Part shown: one piece after another, positions 22,433 through 28,963 of the stretch
Layout: every line of letters begins with the position of its first letter
Numbering within the stretch: position 1 is the stretch's first letter
NCBI GenBank assembly: GCA_900471605.1
Contig: UCEY01000040.1
Span: 29,643 to 75,586 of the forward strand
Length of the DNA: 45,944 nt
Reading direction: 5' to 3'
From: Hyphomicrobiales bacterium
Lineage (GTDB): Bacteria; Pseudomonadota; Alphaproteobacteria; Rhizobiales; Rhizobiaceae
Made by a program: the position numbers and the translations under genes
Notes under the pieces: model-generated
Databases searched by the model: none
What the model saw: only the letters and a program-made list of their open reading frames with translations
Told to the model about the DNA's origin: nothing

Positions 22433-23065
22433 ATGACCTATACCGAAAATCTCTGGCTCTTCTTCACACTCCTGTTCGGCATCATCGTCGTGCCGGGCAT
22501 GGATATGATCTTCGTGCTCGCCAATTCTTTGACCCGCGGCCGCACGGCGGGGCTGGCCGCCACTGCCGGCATCATCGCCGGCGGGCTGGTGCACTCGCTC
22601 TACGGCGCGGTCGGCGTCGGCCTGCTCGCCAGTCTCATGCCGGTTCTGTTCAGGCCGCTGCTGATCGTCGGGGCGCTCTACATGGCCTGGATCGGCGTCA
22701 GCCTGATCAGGAGCTCGATCACCGTCGACCATGTCGGCCCGGCGGACACGCGATCGAACTGGGAGGCCTTCCGGCGCGGCGCCGTCACCTGCCTGATCAA
22801 CCCGAAGGCCTATCTGTTCATGCTCGCGGTCTATCCGCAATTCCTGCGGCCGGATTTCGGACCGCTCGCTCCGCAGGCGGCGGCCATGGCGGCGATGACG
22901 GCGGCGACCCAGCTCGGGATCTACGGCGGCCTTGCCGTGGCGGCCGGCCGGGCGCGGAAATTGCTGGTCGGCAATGGCAATGCGACGATCTGGGTCGGGC
23001 GGATTGCAGGCCTTCTGCTGCTTGCCGTTTCCGTGCTGACGCTCTGGGAAGGGCTGACGGCCTGA
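22433..23065 (+). CDS. LysE/RhtB-family amino acid exporter
   Basis: This 210-aa membrane protein has six hydrophobic helices. It carries the RhtB/LysE signatures VVPGMDMIFVLANSLTRGRTAG near the start and FRRGAVTCLINPKAYLFMLAVYPQF in the centre. It exports amino acids or homoserine lactone-like metabolites out of the cytoplasm; the substrate is unknown. ATG 22433 is preceded by GAGAGGATC about ten bases upstream. It is divergent from a YafY regulator that probably represses it through the 22328-22347 dyad. It is one of two LysE-family exporters in the window. Confidence 0.9.
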   Translation: MTYTENLWLFFTLLFGIIVVPGMDMIFVLANSLTRGRTAGLAATAGIIAGGLVHSLYGAVGVGLLASLMPVLFRPLLIVGALYMAWIGVSLIRSSITVDHVGPADTRSNWEAFRRGAVTCLINPKAYLFMLAVYPQFLRPDFGPLAPQAAAMAAMTAATQLGIYGGLAVAAGRARKLLVGNGNATIWVGRIAGLLLLAVSVLTLWEGLTA

Positions 23066-23244
23066 AGGACGGGATGCGGCGGTCGCGGCAAGCCATATAT
23101 CCGTCACATTCGTGCCTGCCCGGCAACAGGCGGGGCCGCTCGCGGTGTCATGACAGAAAAGTTACTTTTTTCAAACGCATAAGCCGGCAATCATGATCCC
23201 CGCAAAACACTGCCGGCGCGACCGGCTCAATGAGGACAGGATTG

Positions 23245-23685
23245 ATGAAGTTTAAACTGATTGCCGCCGCCGCGGCCGTACTCTGTCTTGGCTTGACGGC
23301 TGTGACCGCCCAGGAAACCCCGATCGCCAAGCGCCAGGCGCTGATGAAGGGTATCGGCGGCGCAACCGGCGCTCTGGCCGCCATCGCCAAGGGCGAAAAG
23401 CCTTATGACCAGGCTGTGGTCCGCACCGCGTTGACCACGATGAGCACCAATATCAAGGCTTTCCCCGACCAGTTCCCGGCAGGCTCGGAGACCGGCGACA
23501 AGACCAAGGCGGCGCCTGCCATCTGGGAAAAGAATGCCGAGTTCCGCGCAGATGCGCAGAAGCTCGGTTCCGATGCCGAGGTGCTTCTGGCGTCCCTGCC
23601 GGCAGACCAGGCCGCTGTCGGCAAGGCAATGCAGACGCTCGGCGGCAACTGCAGCACCTGCCACCAGAATTTTCGTCTGAAGTAA
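23245..23685 (+). CDS. Periplasmic class II cytochrome c (c'/c556-like)
   Basis: This 146-aa cytochrome has a Sec signal peptide (MKFKLIAAAAAVLCLGLTAVTAQ). The mature four-helix body carries a C-terminal haem motif CSTCH at 136-140, six residues from the end. This position is diagnostic of class II cytochromes (c' and c556). An early Met (KRQALMKG) could be the sixth haem ligand, which favours the c556 type. ATG 23245 has AGGACAGGATTG upstream. It is followed by a diheme cytochrome gene in the same direction, 85 bases on, with a strong hairpin between them, so the two may share a transcript. Confidence 0.92.
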   Translation: MKFKLIAAAAAVLCLGLTAVTAQETPIAKRQALMKGIGGATGALAAIAKGEKPYDQAVVRTALTTMSTNIKAFPDQFPAGSETGDKTKAAPAIWEKNAEFRADAQKLGSDAEVLLASLPADQAAVGKAMQTLGGNCSTCHQNFRLK

Positions 23686-23710
23686 TCGCGGTCCTGTCAA
23701 AGGACAGAAA

Positions 23711-23735
23711 GACGGCCGCAGCTTCTGCGGCCGTC
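23711..23735 (+). other. Perfect 11-bp hairpin between two cytochrome genes
   Basis: GACGGCCGCAG (23711-23721) pairs with CTGCGGCCGTC (23725-23735) across a CTT loop. No T-run follows, so it is not a canonical terminator. It may be a processing or stability element that gives the first gene higher expression. Confidence 0.55.
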
Positions 23736-23770
23736 CCCGCATCTTAGAATGACGCTGGAGGACGAAGGCG

Positions 23771-24685
23771 ATGGCCTCGATATGGTCCAAAATCCTGGTG
23801 GCGGGCGTTGTGGTGGTCGCGGCCGGTGCCGCCACGGCCTGGGCGTTGACCAAGCCAGATCCCTATCCCGATTCCCGCTGGGCGGGTCTCGGCGCACCGG
23901 ATCTCGCCAGCGGGGAACAGCTTTTCTGGACGGGCGGCTGCGCGAGCTGTCATGCCGCGGCGGGCGCCACCGGCGATGCGCTGAAGGTCTTGTCCGGCGG
24001 AAGGGCGCTGCCGAGCCCGTTCGGCACGTTCCATATCCCCAACATCTCGCCCGACCCCAAGGCCGGCATCGGCAGCTGGACGCTGGCTCAGTTCGGCAAT
24101 GCCACCACCCGCGGCGTCGGCCCGGACGGCGAACACCTGTTTCCGTCCTTTCCCTACGGCTCCTATTCGAGGCTCTCGGCCAAGGATGTCAACGATCTCT
24201 TCGGCTACCTGAAGACCCTGCCGGCAAGCACCAACGTTGCGCCGCCGCACGAGCTGCCGTTCCCCTACAATATCCGCCTGGCGGTCGGCGGCTGGAAGTT
24301 CCTCTATTTCAACGACCGGCCGAGGGTAGAGCTCGCATCGGCCGACGACAAGCTCAAGCGCGGCCAGTTCCTGGTCGAAGGCCCCGGCCATTGCGGCGAA
24401 TGCCACACCCCGCGCGACGCGACAGGCGGTTTCCTCCCCGACCGCTGGCTCGCCGGCGGCCCCAATCCGGAAGGCAAGGGCACCATCCCCAACATCACGC
24501 CGGGTTCGAAGGATATCGGCTCCTGGAGCGAAAGCGAGATTGCCGGATATCTCGAAACCGGCTTCACCCCGGATTTCGACACGGTCGGCGGCTCGATGGT
24601 CGAGGTCCAGCAGAACCTCGCGCATCTGCCGAAGAGCGATCTTGAGGCAATTGCGGCTTACCTGAAGGCGGTGCCGGCACGGTAG
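23771..24685 (+). CDS. Membrane-anchored diheme cytochrome c
   Basis: This 304-aa protein has a single N-terminal hydrophobic helix (ILVAGVVVVAAGAATAWALT) that may be a signal anchor. Two cytochrome c domains follow, with CXXCH motifs CASCH at 57-61 and CGECH at 208-212. The repeat of FGTFHIPNISPDPKAGIGSW and GTIPNITPGSKDIGSWSE shows internal duplication. The family resembles the cytochrome subunits of periplasmic alcohol, aldehyde or gluconate dehydrogenases, but no dehydrogenase partner is encoded nearby. It would pass electrons in the periplasm. It follows the class II cytochrome gene. Confidence 0.9.
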   Translation: MASIWSKILVAGVVVVAAGAATAWALTKPDPYPDSRWAGLGAPDLASGEQLFWTGGCASCHAAAGATGDALKVLSGGRALPSPFGTFHIPNISPDPKAGIGSWTLAQFGNATTRGVGPDGEHLFPSFPYGSYSRLSAKDVNDLFGYLKTLPASTNVAPPHELPFPYNIRLAVGGWKFLYFNDRPRVELASADDKLKRGQFLVEGPGHCGECHTPRDATGGFLPDRWLAGGPNPEGKGTIPNITPGSKDIGSWSESEIAGYLETGFTPDFDTVGGSMVEVQQNLAHLPKSDLEAIAAYLKAVPAR

Positions 24686-24703
24686 ACGGGTTGGGGGCGA
24701 GCG

Positions 24704-24895
24704 ATGAACTTACCGGACTACAAAGGCTATTCGGCCGGCATCCAATTTGATGCCGAAGACGAAATCTTCATCGGCCATGTCGCAGGCATTGCCGATGTCG
24801 TCGGCTTCCATGCCGATACGCTCGCCGAAGCCGAGACCGCCTTTCACGAGGCGGTCGATGATTATCTTAGAATCCTGGCCAAGGCCGCCGGATAG
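24704..24895 (+). CDS. Orphan HicB-like protein, 63 aa
   Basis: This short protein carries only the N-terminal HicB domain (partial RNase H fold): GYSAGIQFDAEDEIFIGHVAGI, then ADVVGFHADTLAEAETAFHEAVDDYLRI. The usual C-terminal HTH or ribbon-helix-helix DNA-binding domain is missing, and no HicA toxin gene lies beside it. It starts 18 bases after the diheme cytochrome stop. It may be a remnant of a hicAB pair or a stand-alone regulatory protein. The domain call is good; the function is unknown. Confidence 0.75.
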   Translation: MNLPDYKGYSAGIQFDAEDEIFIGHVAGIADVVGFHADTLAEAETAFHEAVDDYLRILAKAAG

Positions 24896-24911
24896 GCCTT
24901 GGCCGCTGATA

Positions 24912-25412
24912 TCACGCCAGCGCCTGCATATAGCGCATGCCGGTGACCGGGCGCGGCTTGAAATCCATCTGTTCGTAGAAGCGGTGGGCGGCGAAATTGC
25001 CGGTCGCGGCGCTGACCGAAAGATAGTCGCAGCCGGCGTTCCTGGCGATTTCCCGTGCGCGCGACACGAGGTGCTGGCCGATGCCGTGGCCGCGGTGGCC
25101 GTCGCGCACGAAGAGATGGTGCAGGTCCATGCCGCGCGTGCCTTCCTGGGCCCTGTAGAGCGGCACGAGAATGGCGTAGCCGATCAGGTCCGTACCGGTA
25201 TCGGCGACCAGAGCGCTGATCCACGGCATGGCGCCGAACAGGTCGCGCTCGAGTTTTTCAGGCGTGATGGCGGCGGGGTCGTTGTGATGCGCGGCAAGCA
25301 GCGCGATCATCTCGTTGAGTTCCGGCAGGTCGCGCGATTTCGCATTGCGGATCGTCACGACCGGCGGGCGGGGCAGGGTGATATCGGTATCTTCAATCGT
25401 CTGGGTGGGCAT
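24912..25412 (-). CDS. GNAT-family N-acetyltransferase under attenuator control
   Basis: This 166-aa acetyltransferase uses acetyl-CoA. The cofactor loop (motif A) is HHLFVRDGHRGHGIGQHLVS, and the C-terminal NFAAHRFYEQMDFKPRP is typical of GNAT proteins, somewhat like diamine acetyltransferases. ATG 25412 has AAGGA at good spacing; ATG 25421 is an alternative with no room for a ribosome-binding site. Its mRNA begins with a leader peptide rich in aromatic residues and a terminator/antiterminator (25465-25602), so its expression probably rises when charged Tyr, Phe or Trp tRNA is scarce. The substrate is unknown; an aromatic amino acid or a biosynthetic intermediate is a reasonable guess. Confidence 0.85.
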   Translation of the reverse strand: MPTQTIEDTDITLPRPPVVTIRNAKSRDLPELNEMIALLAAHHNDPAAITPEKLERDLFGAMPWISALVADTGTDLIGYAILVPLYRAQEGTRGMDLHHLFVRDGHRGHGIGQHLVSRAREIARNAGCDYLSVSAATGNFAAHRFYEQMDFKPRPVTGMRYMQALA

Positions 25413-25464
25413 TTCCGGCATCCTTGTTCGGTCTTCTTGCCGTCAGGTGCCGTTTGAAACAACA

Positions 25465-25484
25465 AAGCCGCCTGACGGCGGCTT
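25465..25484 (-). terminator. Attenuator terminator upstream of the acetyltransferase
   Basis: On the minus strand AAGCCGCC, GTCA and GGCGGCTT form a perfect 8-bp stem followed by TGTTGTTT. Its ascending position overlaps an alternative pairing: AGCCGCC at 25505-25511 (plus strand) can pair with 25477-25483 instead, which would prevent terminator formation. It lies between the leader ORF and the acetyltransferase gene. Confidence 0.8.
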
Positions 25485-25513
25485 GTTGACATGATGATCT
25501 GTCGAGCCGCCCC

Positions 25514-25567
25514 TTAGAGGAAGGCCCAAAAATACGAGCAGGCGGTGGTCGTGCGCGTGTTGATCAT
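25514..25567 (-). CDS. Aromatic-residue leader peptide of an attenuator, 17 aa
   Basis: The ORF encodes MINTRTTTACSYFWAFL and ends in TAA. Its ATG sits at the predicted transcription start: the -35 TGTCAA (minus TTGACA, 25597-25602) and -10 (minus CATCTA, 25574-25579) are 17 bases apart and the A of the ATG is seven bases further on. The transcript would therefore be leaderless, as reported for rhizobial trpL. Tyr, Phe, Trp and Phe codons cluster at 25534-25520. A ribosome stalled there would cover arm 1 (25541-25545) and free arm 2 (25505-25511) to form the antiterminator. Confidence 0.7.
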   Translation of the reverse strand: MINTRTTTACSYFWAFL

Positions 25568-25573
25568 GGCGCC

Positions 25574-25602
25574 TAGATGCTCCCGATCTCAAACCTTGTC
25601 AA
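25574..25602 (-). promoter_or_regulatory. Promoter of the attenuator-controlled acetyltransferase
   Basis: Read on the minus strand, TTGACA (25602-25597) is a consensus -35 box and is followed after exactly 17 bases by CATCTA (25579-25574). The predicted start falls on or next to the A of the leader ATG at 25567. Confidence 0.7.
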
Positions 25603-25729
25603 GCGTGATTTGCGAAACGGTTAGCAACCTCCATGATCGCCTCCGCCATGCCCCGGTCTAATAATTATAGGCGTGGCTGGGCTGACATTGATCGCAGTTC
25701 GCTACCATACCCTGACAATAAATCTGCCC

Positions 25730-26143
25730 TCAGTGCTCGCCCTCGCACAGCCCGTGATCCGAAAGCGCCCGGATCACATAACAATCCTCGATCGAATGGC
25801 CGTCGCAATGGGAGATGATCCGTTCGAGTTCGTGCTCCAGCTTTTTCAGCTTTTCGATCTTCTCGCGCACGGCGGAGAGGTGGTCGGCGGCGATCCGGTC
25901 GGCATTGGCGCAAGGGAGGTCGGGATGCTGGCTGAGCGCGATCAGGTCGCGGATCGCCGGAATGTCAAGGCCGAGGTCGCGGGCGTGGCGGATGAAGGCG
26001 AGCCGCTCGAGATCTTGCCTCTCGTAACGGCGTTGGTTGCCCTCGGAACGTTCGGCCGCTTCGATCAGCCCCATCTGTTCGTAGTAGCGGATCGTCGGCA
26101 CTTTGACGCCGGTCCGTTTCGAAAGATCGCCGATCGACAGCAT
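25730..26143 (-). CDS. MerR-family metal-responsive regulator (CadR/PbrR/ZntR-like)
   Basis: This 137-aa regulator starts with the MerR winged HTH (LSIGDLSKRTGVKVPTIRYY). A long dimerisation helix and a C-terminal metal-binding loop follow. Cys78, Cys113 and Cys121 match the three-cysteine site of CadR/PbrR-type sensors for Cd, Pb or Zn. A fourth Cys (133) and several His residues lie at the end (SDHGLCEGEH). It is divergent from a small Cys-rich membrane ORF. Between them is a MerR-type promoter with a 19-bp spacer carrying a perfect 7-1-7 dyad (26165-26179), so it likely activates that transcript when metal binds. Confidence 0.9.
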   Translation of the reverse strand: MLSIGDLSKRTGVKVPTIRYYEQMGLIEAAERSEGNQRRYERQDLERLAFIRHARDLGLDIPAIRDLIALSQHPDLPCANADRIAADHLSAVREKIEKLKKLEHELERIISHCDGHSIEDCYVIRALSDHGLCEGEH

Positions 26144-26158
26144 GGCTGAAGTTTCCTC

Positions 26159-26189
26159 TTGTAGCTCTAGTCACTAGAGGAATTATCTA
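26159..26189 (+). promoter_or_regulatory. MerR-type promoter with 19-bp spacer and dyad operator
   Basis: The -35 TTGTAG (26159-26164) and -10 TATCTA (26184-26189) are 19 bases apart, the over-long spacing that MerR proteins correct on activation. In the spacer CTCTAGT-C-ACTAGAG (26165-26179) is a perfect inverted repeat. Confidence 0.8.
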
Positions 26190-26262
26190 GTCAGTCACCG
26201 GCACGAAGACAAGCCGGCCCGCACGAAAGAGATGCGGACGGAGCGATAAGGAAGGTGACGTG

Positions 26263-26478
26263 ATGAACGGATGCTGCAGCGATTGCCATGCCAGGTTCGA
26301 CGGGCGCGCGAGGGATATCCTCCGGCTTTTCTGGGCCTTGGTCGCCACTGTCGCCGGAATATGGCTGATCCTGGCGATGGAGATGCTGCGGCGGTCGCGA
26401 TGGGATCATCAGCCGCATGCCGGGGAGGGGCCGCCGGCGATGATCGCCGATGACAACGGTTCCGGCCGCACAAGGTGA
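26263..26478 (+). CDS. Small Cys-rich membrane protein, possible CDF transporter remnant
   Basis: This 71-aa product has a metal-ligand-like start (MNGCCSDCHARFDGRARD), one hydrophobic helix (LFWALVATVAGIWLILAMEML), and a polar tail. It is transcribed from the MerR-controlled promoter at 26159-26189. The CC-x(2)-CH...RFDG beginning followed by a helix resembles, from memory, the N-terminus of MerR-linked cation-efflux transporters, but the remaining helices are missing. It may be a truncated transporter or an independent small metal-binding membrane protein. Confidence 0.5.
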   Translation: MNGCCSDCHARFDGRARDILRLFWALVATVAGIWLILAMEMLRRSRWDHQPHAGEGPPAMIADDNGSGRTR

Positions 26479-26542
26479 AAGCGCCGCGGCCCTGATGGAC
26501 AAGGCCGCGACCGCCGAAGGTTTTTTAGGTCGTCAGCTCACC

Positions 26543-27121
26543 CTACATGGAGAGCAGGGGATCGTCCTTGCCGTCCTGCTTTCCCGACATGCCCGGCGCC
26601 TGGGCGCCGGTGGCCGGGTTGTTTGCCGTCTGTTCCTCCGCAGCAGCGTTGCCGCCCATGTCCATCGCGGCTTGCTGCTTCTCACCGTTGACGCCCATGG
26701 CTTCGAGGATCGCCTTGCGAATATCCGCCTCGACCGCCTCGCGGTCTTCCGCCGACATCGACTTGAGATCGTCTTCTGTGAGGTCGTGATCCTTGAGATA
26801 TTGTTCGCGGATGCGCTCGGCGAAGGTCTTCTTGGCGAGGCCCATGAATTCGTCCTCGTATTTCGTCGAGGGCGCTTTGCCGAGCCAGGTGTCGCCGGCC
26901 TCCTGGTCGATCTCGACGCCCTGGCTTTCCATCGTCCAGAGCGCGTCGGCCAGTTTTGCGCCGAATACGGTGTCGGAGCCGGAAATGCCGCCCGATACCG
27001 ACTGCCGCGGCGCGGCATAGTCGTTGGCGCTGCCGCCCGAAGCGTTCTTGTTGCCGCCGTTCTTGCCAGGGATGCTGTAAAGAGATGTGTAATAAGGATT
27101 GCTGCTGCCAATCGTCGTCAT
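26543..27121 (-). CDS. Uncharacterised rhizobial protein with ALWTME motif
   Basis: This 192-aa protein is not recognised. It has a Ser/Asn/Gly-rich, probably disordered N-terminus (MTTIGSSNPYYTSLYSIPGK), a conserved-looking motif KLADALWTMESQGVEID at 56-72, a helical acidic middle (KTFAERIREQYLKDHDLTED, then EAVEADIRKAILEAMGV) and a Gln/Ala/Gly-rich tail. A 91-aa protein encoded at 28553-28828 shares the motif. It is divergent from dmeR, and the region between holds an FNR/FixK-type box and the DmeR operator. GGAGAG precedes the ATG. No signal peptide or membrane helix is seen. Confidence 0.7.
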   Translation of the reverse strand: MTTIGSSNPYYTSLYSIPGKNGGNKNASGGSANDYAAPRQSVSGGISGSDTVFGAKLADALWTMESQGVEIDQEAGDTWLGKAPSTKYEDEFMGLAKKTFAERIREQYLKDHDLTEDDLKSMSAEDREAVEADIRKAILEAMGVNGEKQQAAMDMGGNAAAEEQTANNPATGAQAPGMSGKQDGKDDPLLSM

Positions 27122-27186
27122 CGCGACTCTCCTCGTGAAGGACCACTAGCGGCTTAGGTCTCGAAACCTGCACGGAGCTTTCGGAT

Positions 27187-27200
27187 TTGACTTGCATCAA
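27187..27200. promoter_or_regulatory. FNR/FixK-type box upstream of dmeR
   Basis: TTGACTTGCATCAA matches the FNR/FixK consensus TTGAY-N4-RTCAA. It lies between divergent genes, 66 bases from the 192-aa gene and 55 from dmeR. Its left half can also be read as a -35 box (TTGACT) with a -10-like TTAAAT 17 bases on (27210-27215), so the match could be partly coincidental. Confidence 0.45.
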
Positions 27201-27216
27201 GTCGCTGGCTTAAATG

Positions 27217-27239
27217 AATATAGGGTACCCCCCTATATT
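27217..27239 (+). promoter_or_regulatory. DmeR (RcnR/CsoR-type) operator
   Basis: AATATAGGG (27217-27225) and CCCTATATT (27231-27239) form a perfect 9-bp inverted repeat around TACCC. AT-flanked G/C tracts of this kind are the recognition sites of RcnR-like repressors. It ends 15 bases before the dmeR start. Confidence 0.75.
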
Positions 27240-27254
27240 AAATTGGAGCGGATC

Positions 27255-27527
27255 TTGGCGCATACCATTCGGGAAAAAGCAAAACTTCTGGCGCGGGTGC
27301 GCCGGCTGAAGGGGCAGATGGAGGCGGTCGAGCGGGCACTGGAGGCGGAAGCGCCCTGCGGCGAGGTCCTGCAATTGCTCGCCTCGATCCGTGGCGCGCT
27401 TTCCGGACTGACCGGAGAGGTCATGGAGGATCACCTTCGCGAGCATGTGCTGCACGCAGAGGACGAGAAACAGAGGGCGCAGGCGGTGGACGAACTTGCC
27501 GAGGCGCTCCGCACCTATATCCGCTGA
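27255..27527 (+). CDS. dmeR: Ni/Co-responsive repressor DmeR (RcnR/CsoR family)
   Basis: This 90-aa all-helical repressor starts at TTG 27255, with GGAG six bases upstream, giving MAHTIREKAKLLARVRRLKG. The RcnR ligand set is complete: His3, Cys35, His60 and His64. This set marks Ni(II)/Co(II) sensors rather than Cu(I) CsoR. It would bind the GGG-TACCC-CCC inverted repeat at 27217-27239 and release it on metal binding, which derepresses itself and dmeF 20 bases downstream. The N-terminal His requires this start; a longer frame from 27192 would destroy the ligand geometry. Confidence 0.92.
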   Translation: MAHTIREKAKLLARVRRLKGQMEAVERALEAEAPCGEVLQLLASIRGALSGLTGEVMEDHLREHVLHAEDEKQRAQAVDELAEALRTYIR

Positions 27528-27547
27528 TTGAGATGAAGGAGAAGACC

Positions 27548-28543
27548 ATGGCCGATCCCATCGAGGCGCTGAAGCACGAGCACGTGTTTCTGGGCGCCGA
27601 CCACGAGCGCAACGAGCGCAAGGTCTGGCTCGTGATCGCGCTGACCGCGACGATGATGGTGGCGGAAATCGTCGCCGGCTCGGTCTTCGGTTCGATGGCG
27701 CTGACCGCCGACGGCTGGCATATGTCCACCCATGCCGGCGCCATGCTGATCGCGGCGCTCGCCTATCTTTATGCCCGCCGCCAGGCCCGCAATCCGCGCT
27801 ACACGTTCGGTACCGGCAAACTCGGCGACCTTGCCGGCTTTGCGAGCGCCATCGTGCTTGCCCTGATCGCGCTGCTGATCGCCTGGGAAAGTTTTGTCCG
27901 CCTTGCCGATCCGGTGGCGATCGATTTCGATCAGGCAATCCTCGTCGCAGCGGTCGGGCTTGCGGTCAATCTGCTCAGCGCCTGGCTGCTCAGGGAGGAT
28001 CATCACCATTCCCATCATGGCGGCCATTCGCATGAGGGAGGCCATTCCCATGAGGGGGGCCATCATCATGGCGGCCACCATGGGCATCACGGCGGCCACG
28101 CGCGATCCGCTGCCAAGGACCACAATCTGCGCGCCGCCTACCTGCACGTCCTCGCCGATGCGCTGACTTCGGTCCTGGCGATCGCAGCACTCGTTCTCGG
28201 CCGTTCCTATGGCTGGGCCTGGCTGGACCCGGCCATGGGCGTGGTCGGCGGCCTGGTCATCGCCCGCTGGTCCTGGGGGCTGATCCGGGCGACGGCGACC
28301 GTTCTCTTGGATGCGCAGCCGGATGGCGAGGAACTGGCGGGCAGGATCCGCCGGAGCGTCGAGACGGAGGACGACAGGATTTCGGACCTGCATGTCTGGC
28401 AGGTGGGGCCGGGACATCATGCGGCGATCGTCGCCCTGGTCACGCCAAAACCCCAGGCGCCGTCCTTCTACAAGGATAAGCTCCGGGGCATCCGGGATCT
28501 GTCGCATGTGACGGTGGAGGTCACGCCGGCTCGAACGGCGTAG
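27548..28543 (+). CDS. dmeF: Cobalt/nickel CDF efflux transporter DmeF
   Basis: This 331-aa cation diffusion facilitator has six membrane helices. A His-rich cytoplasmic loop lies at 151-184, with repeated GGHSHEGGHSHEGG units. The transport sites are TADGWHMSTH (Asp55, His58, His62) and LHVLADALTS (His200, Asp204). It begins MADPIEALKHEHVFLGADHE, as DmeF proteins do. It exports Co2+ and Ni2+ from the cytoplasm in exchange for protons. A good ribosome-binding site (AAGGAG) precedes ATG 27548, and it is co-transcribed with dmeR. Confidence 0.95.
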   Translation: MADPIEALKHEHVFLGADHERNERKVWLVIALTATMMVAEIVAGSVFGSMALTADGWHMSTHAGAMLIAALAYLYARRQARNPRYTFGTGKLGDLAGFASAIVLALIALLIAWESFVRLADPVAIDFDQAILVAAVGLAVNLLSAWLLREDHHHSHHGGHSHEGGHSHEGGHHHGGHHGHHGGHARSAAKDHNLRAAYLHVLADALTSVLAIAALVLGRSYGWAWLDPAMGVVGGLVIARWSWGLIRATATVLLDAQPDGEELAGRIRRSVETEDDRISDLHVWQVGPGHHAAIVALVTPKPQAPSFYKDKLRGIRDLSHVTVEVTPARTA

Positions 28544-28552
28544 CCGGGGCTT

Positions 28553-28828
28553 TTAGAACTCGGCGAATTCCTGGTAGCGGCCTTCGACCCAGTCCTGCGG
28601 GATCGACCGCGCCTGCATGTCGATGTTTGCGGAACCGGCGTCGTCGATTTCCATGACCCAGAGCGCATTGGCAAGCGAGGAAGAGAGCAGCGTGCTGCTT
28701 CCCGTCAACGCATTCGGGGAGCGCTGGGCAGCGGCAACCTCGCGCTGCGGCGCGTCTTCGATTTTCCGGTCCATCTCTTGTGTCCGGTTGGGATAATAAT
28801 AGCCGTTGAGGCCGCTATCGATCTTCAT
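28553..28828 (-). CDS. Small protein sharing the ALWxME motif, 91 aa
   Basis: This 91-aa protein shares SSLANALWVMEIDDAG (50-65) with KLADALWTMESQG of the 192-aa protein encoded at 26543-27121. Both also have an aromatic cluster near the N-terminus (NGYYYPN here, NPYYTSLYS there). The rest is polar and poorly conserved. It converges with dmeF, ending ten bases from its stop. No signal peptide or known domain is seen. The shared motif suggests a small rhizobial family of unknown function that has been duplicated around the dmeRF operon. Confidence 0.6.
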   Translation of the reverse strand: MKIDSGLNGYYYPNRTQEMDRKIEDAPQREVAAAQRSPNALTGSSTLLSSSLANALWVMEIDDAGSANIDMQARSIPQDWVEGRYQEFAEF

Positions 28829-28963
28829 GGCGAGACGCCCGTGTTCAGAATGGTTAACAAATGGTTAACGCACGAACCTTGCGCGAAGCTTGCGATCAAT
28901 GTTTCGGTTTGACGACAGGGGCTTGACAAAAATGCGTCGGTGAACGGCTGTTCGGGCCGTTCC

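Noticed and set aside
26484..26526. CGCGGCC/GGCCGCG hairpin followed by TTTTTT as an intrinsic terminator for the Cys-rich ORF.
   Set aside because: The T-run starts more than ten bases after the stem, too far for a standard intrinsic terminator.
28010..28105. A repeated GGCCATTC/CATGAGGG pattern that looks like a short tandem repeat or CRISPR-like array.
   Set aside because: It encodes the His/Gly-rich loop of DmeF (GHSHEGG repeats) in frame, and no spacers are present.
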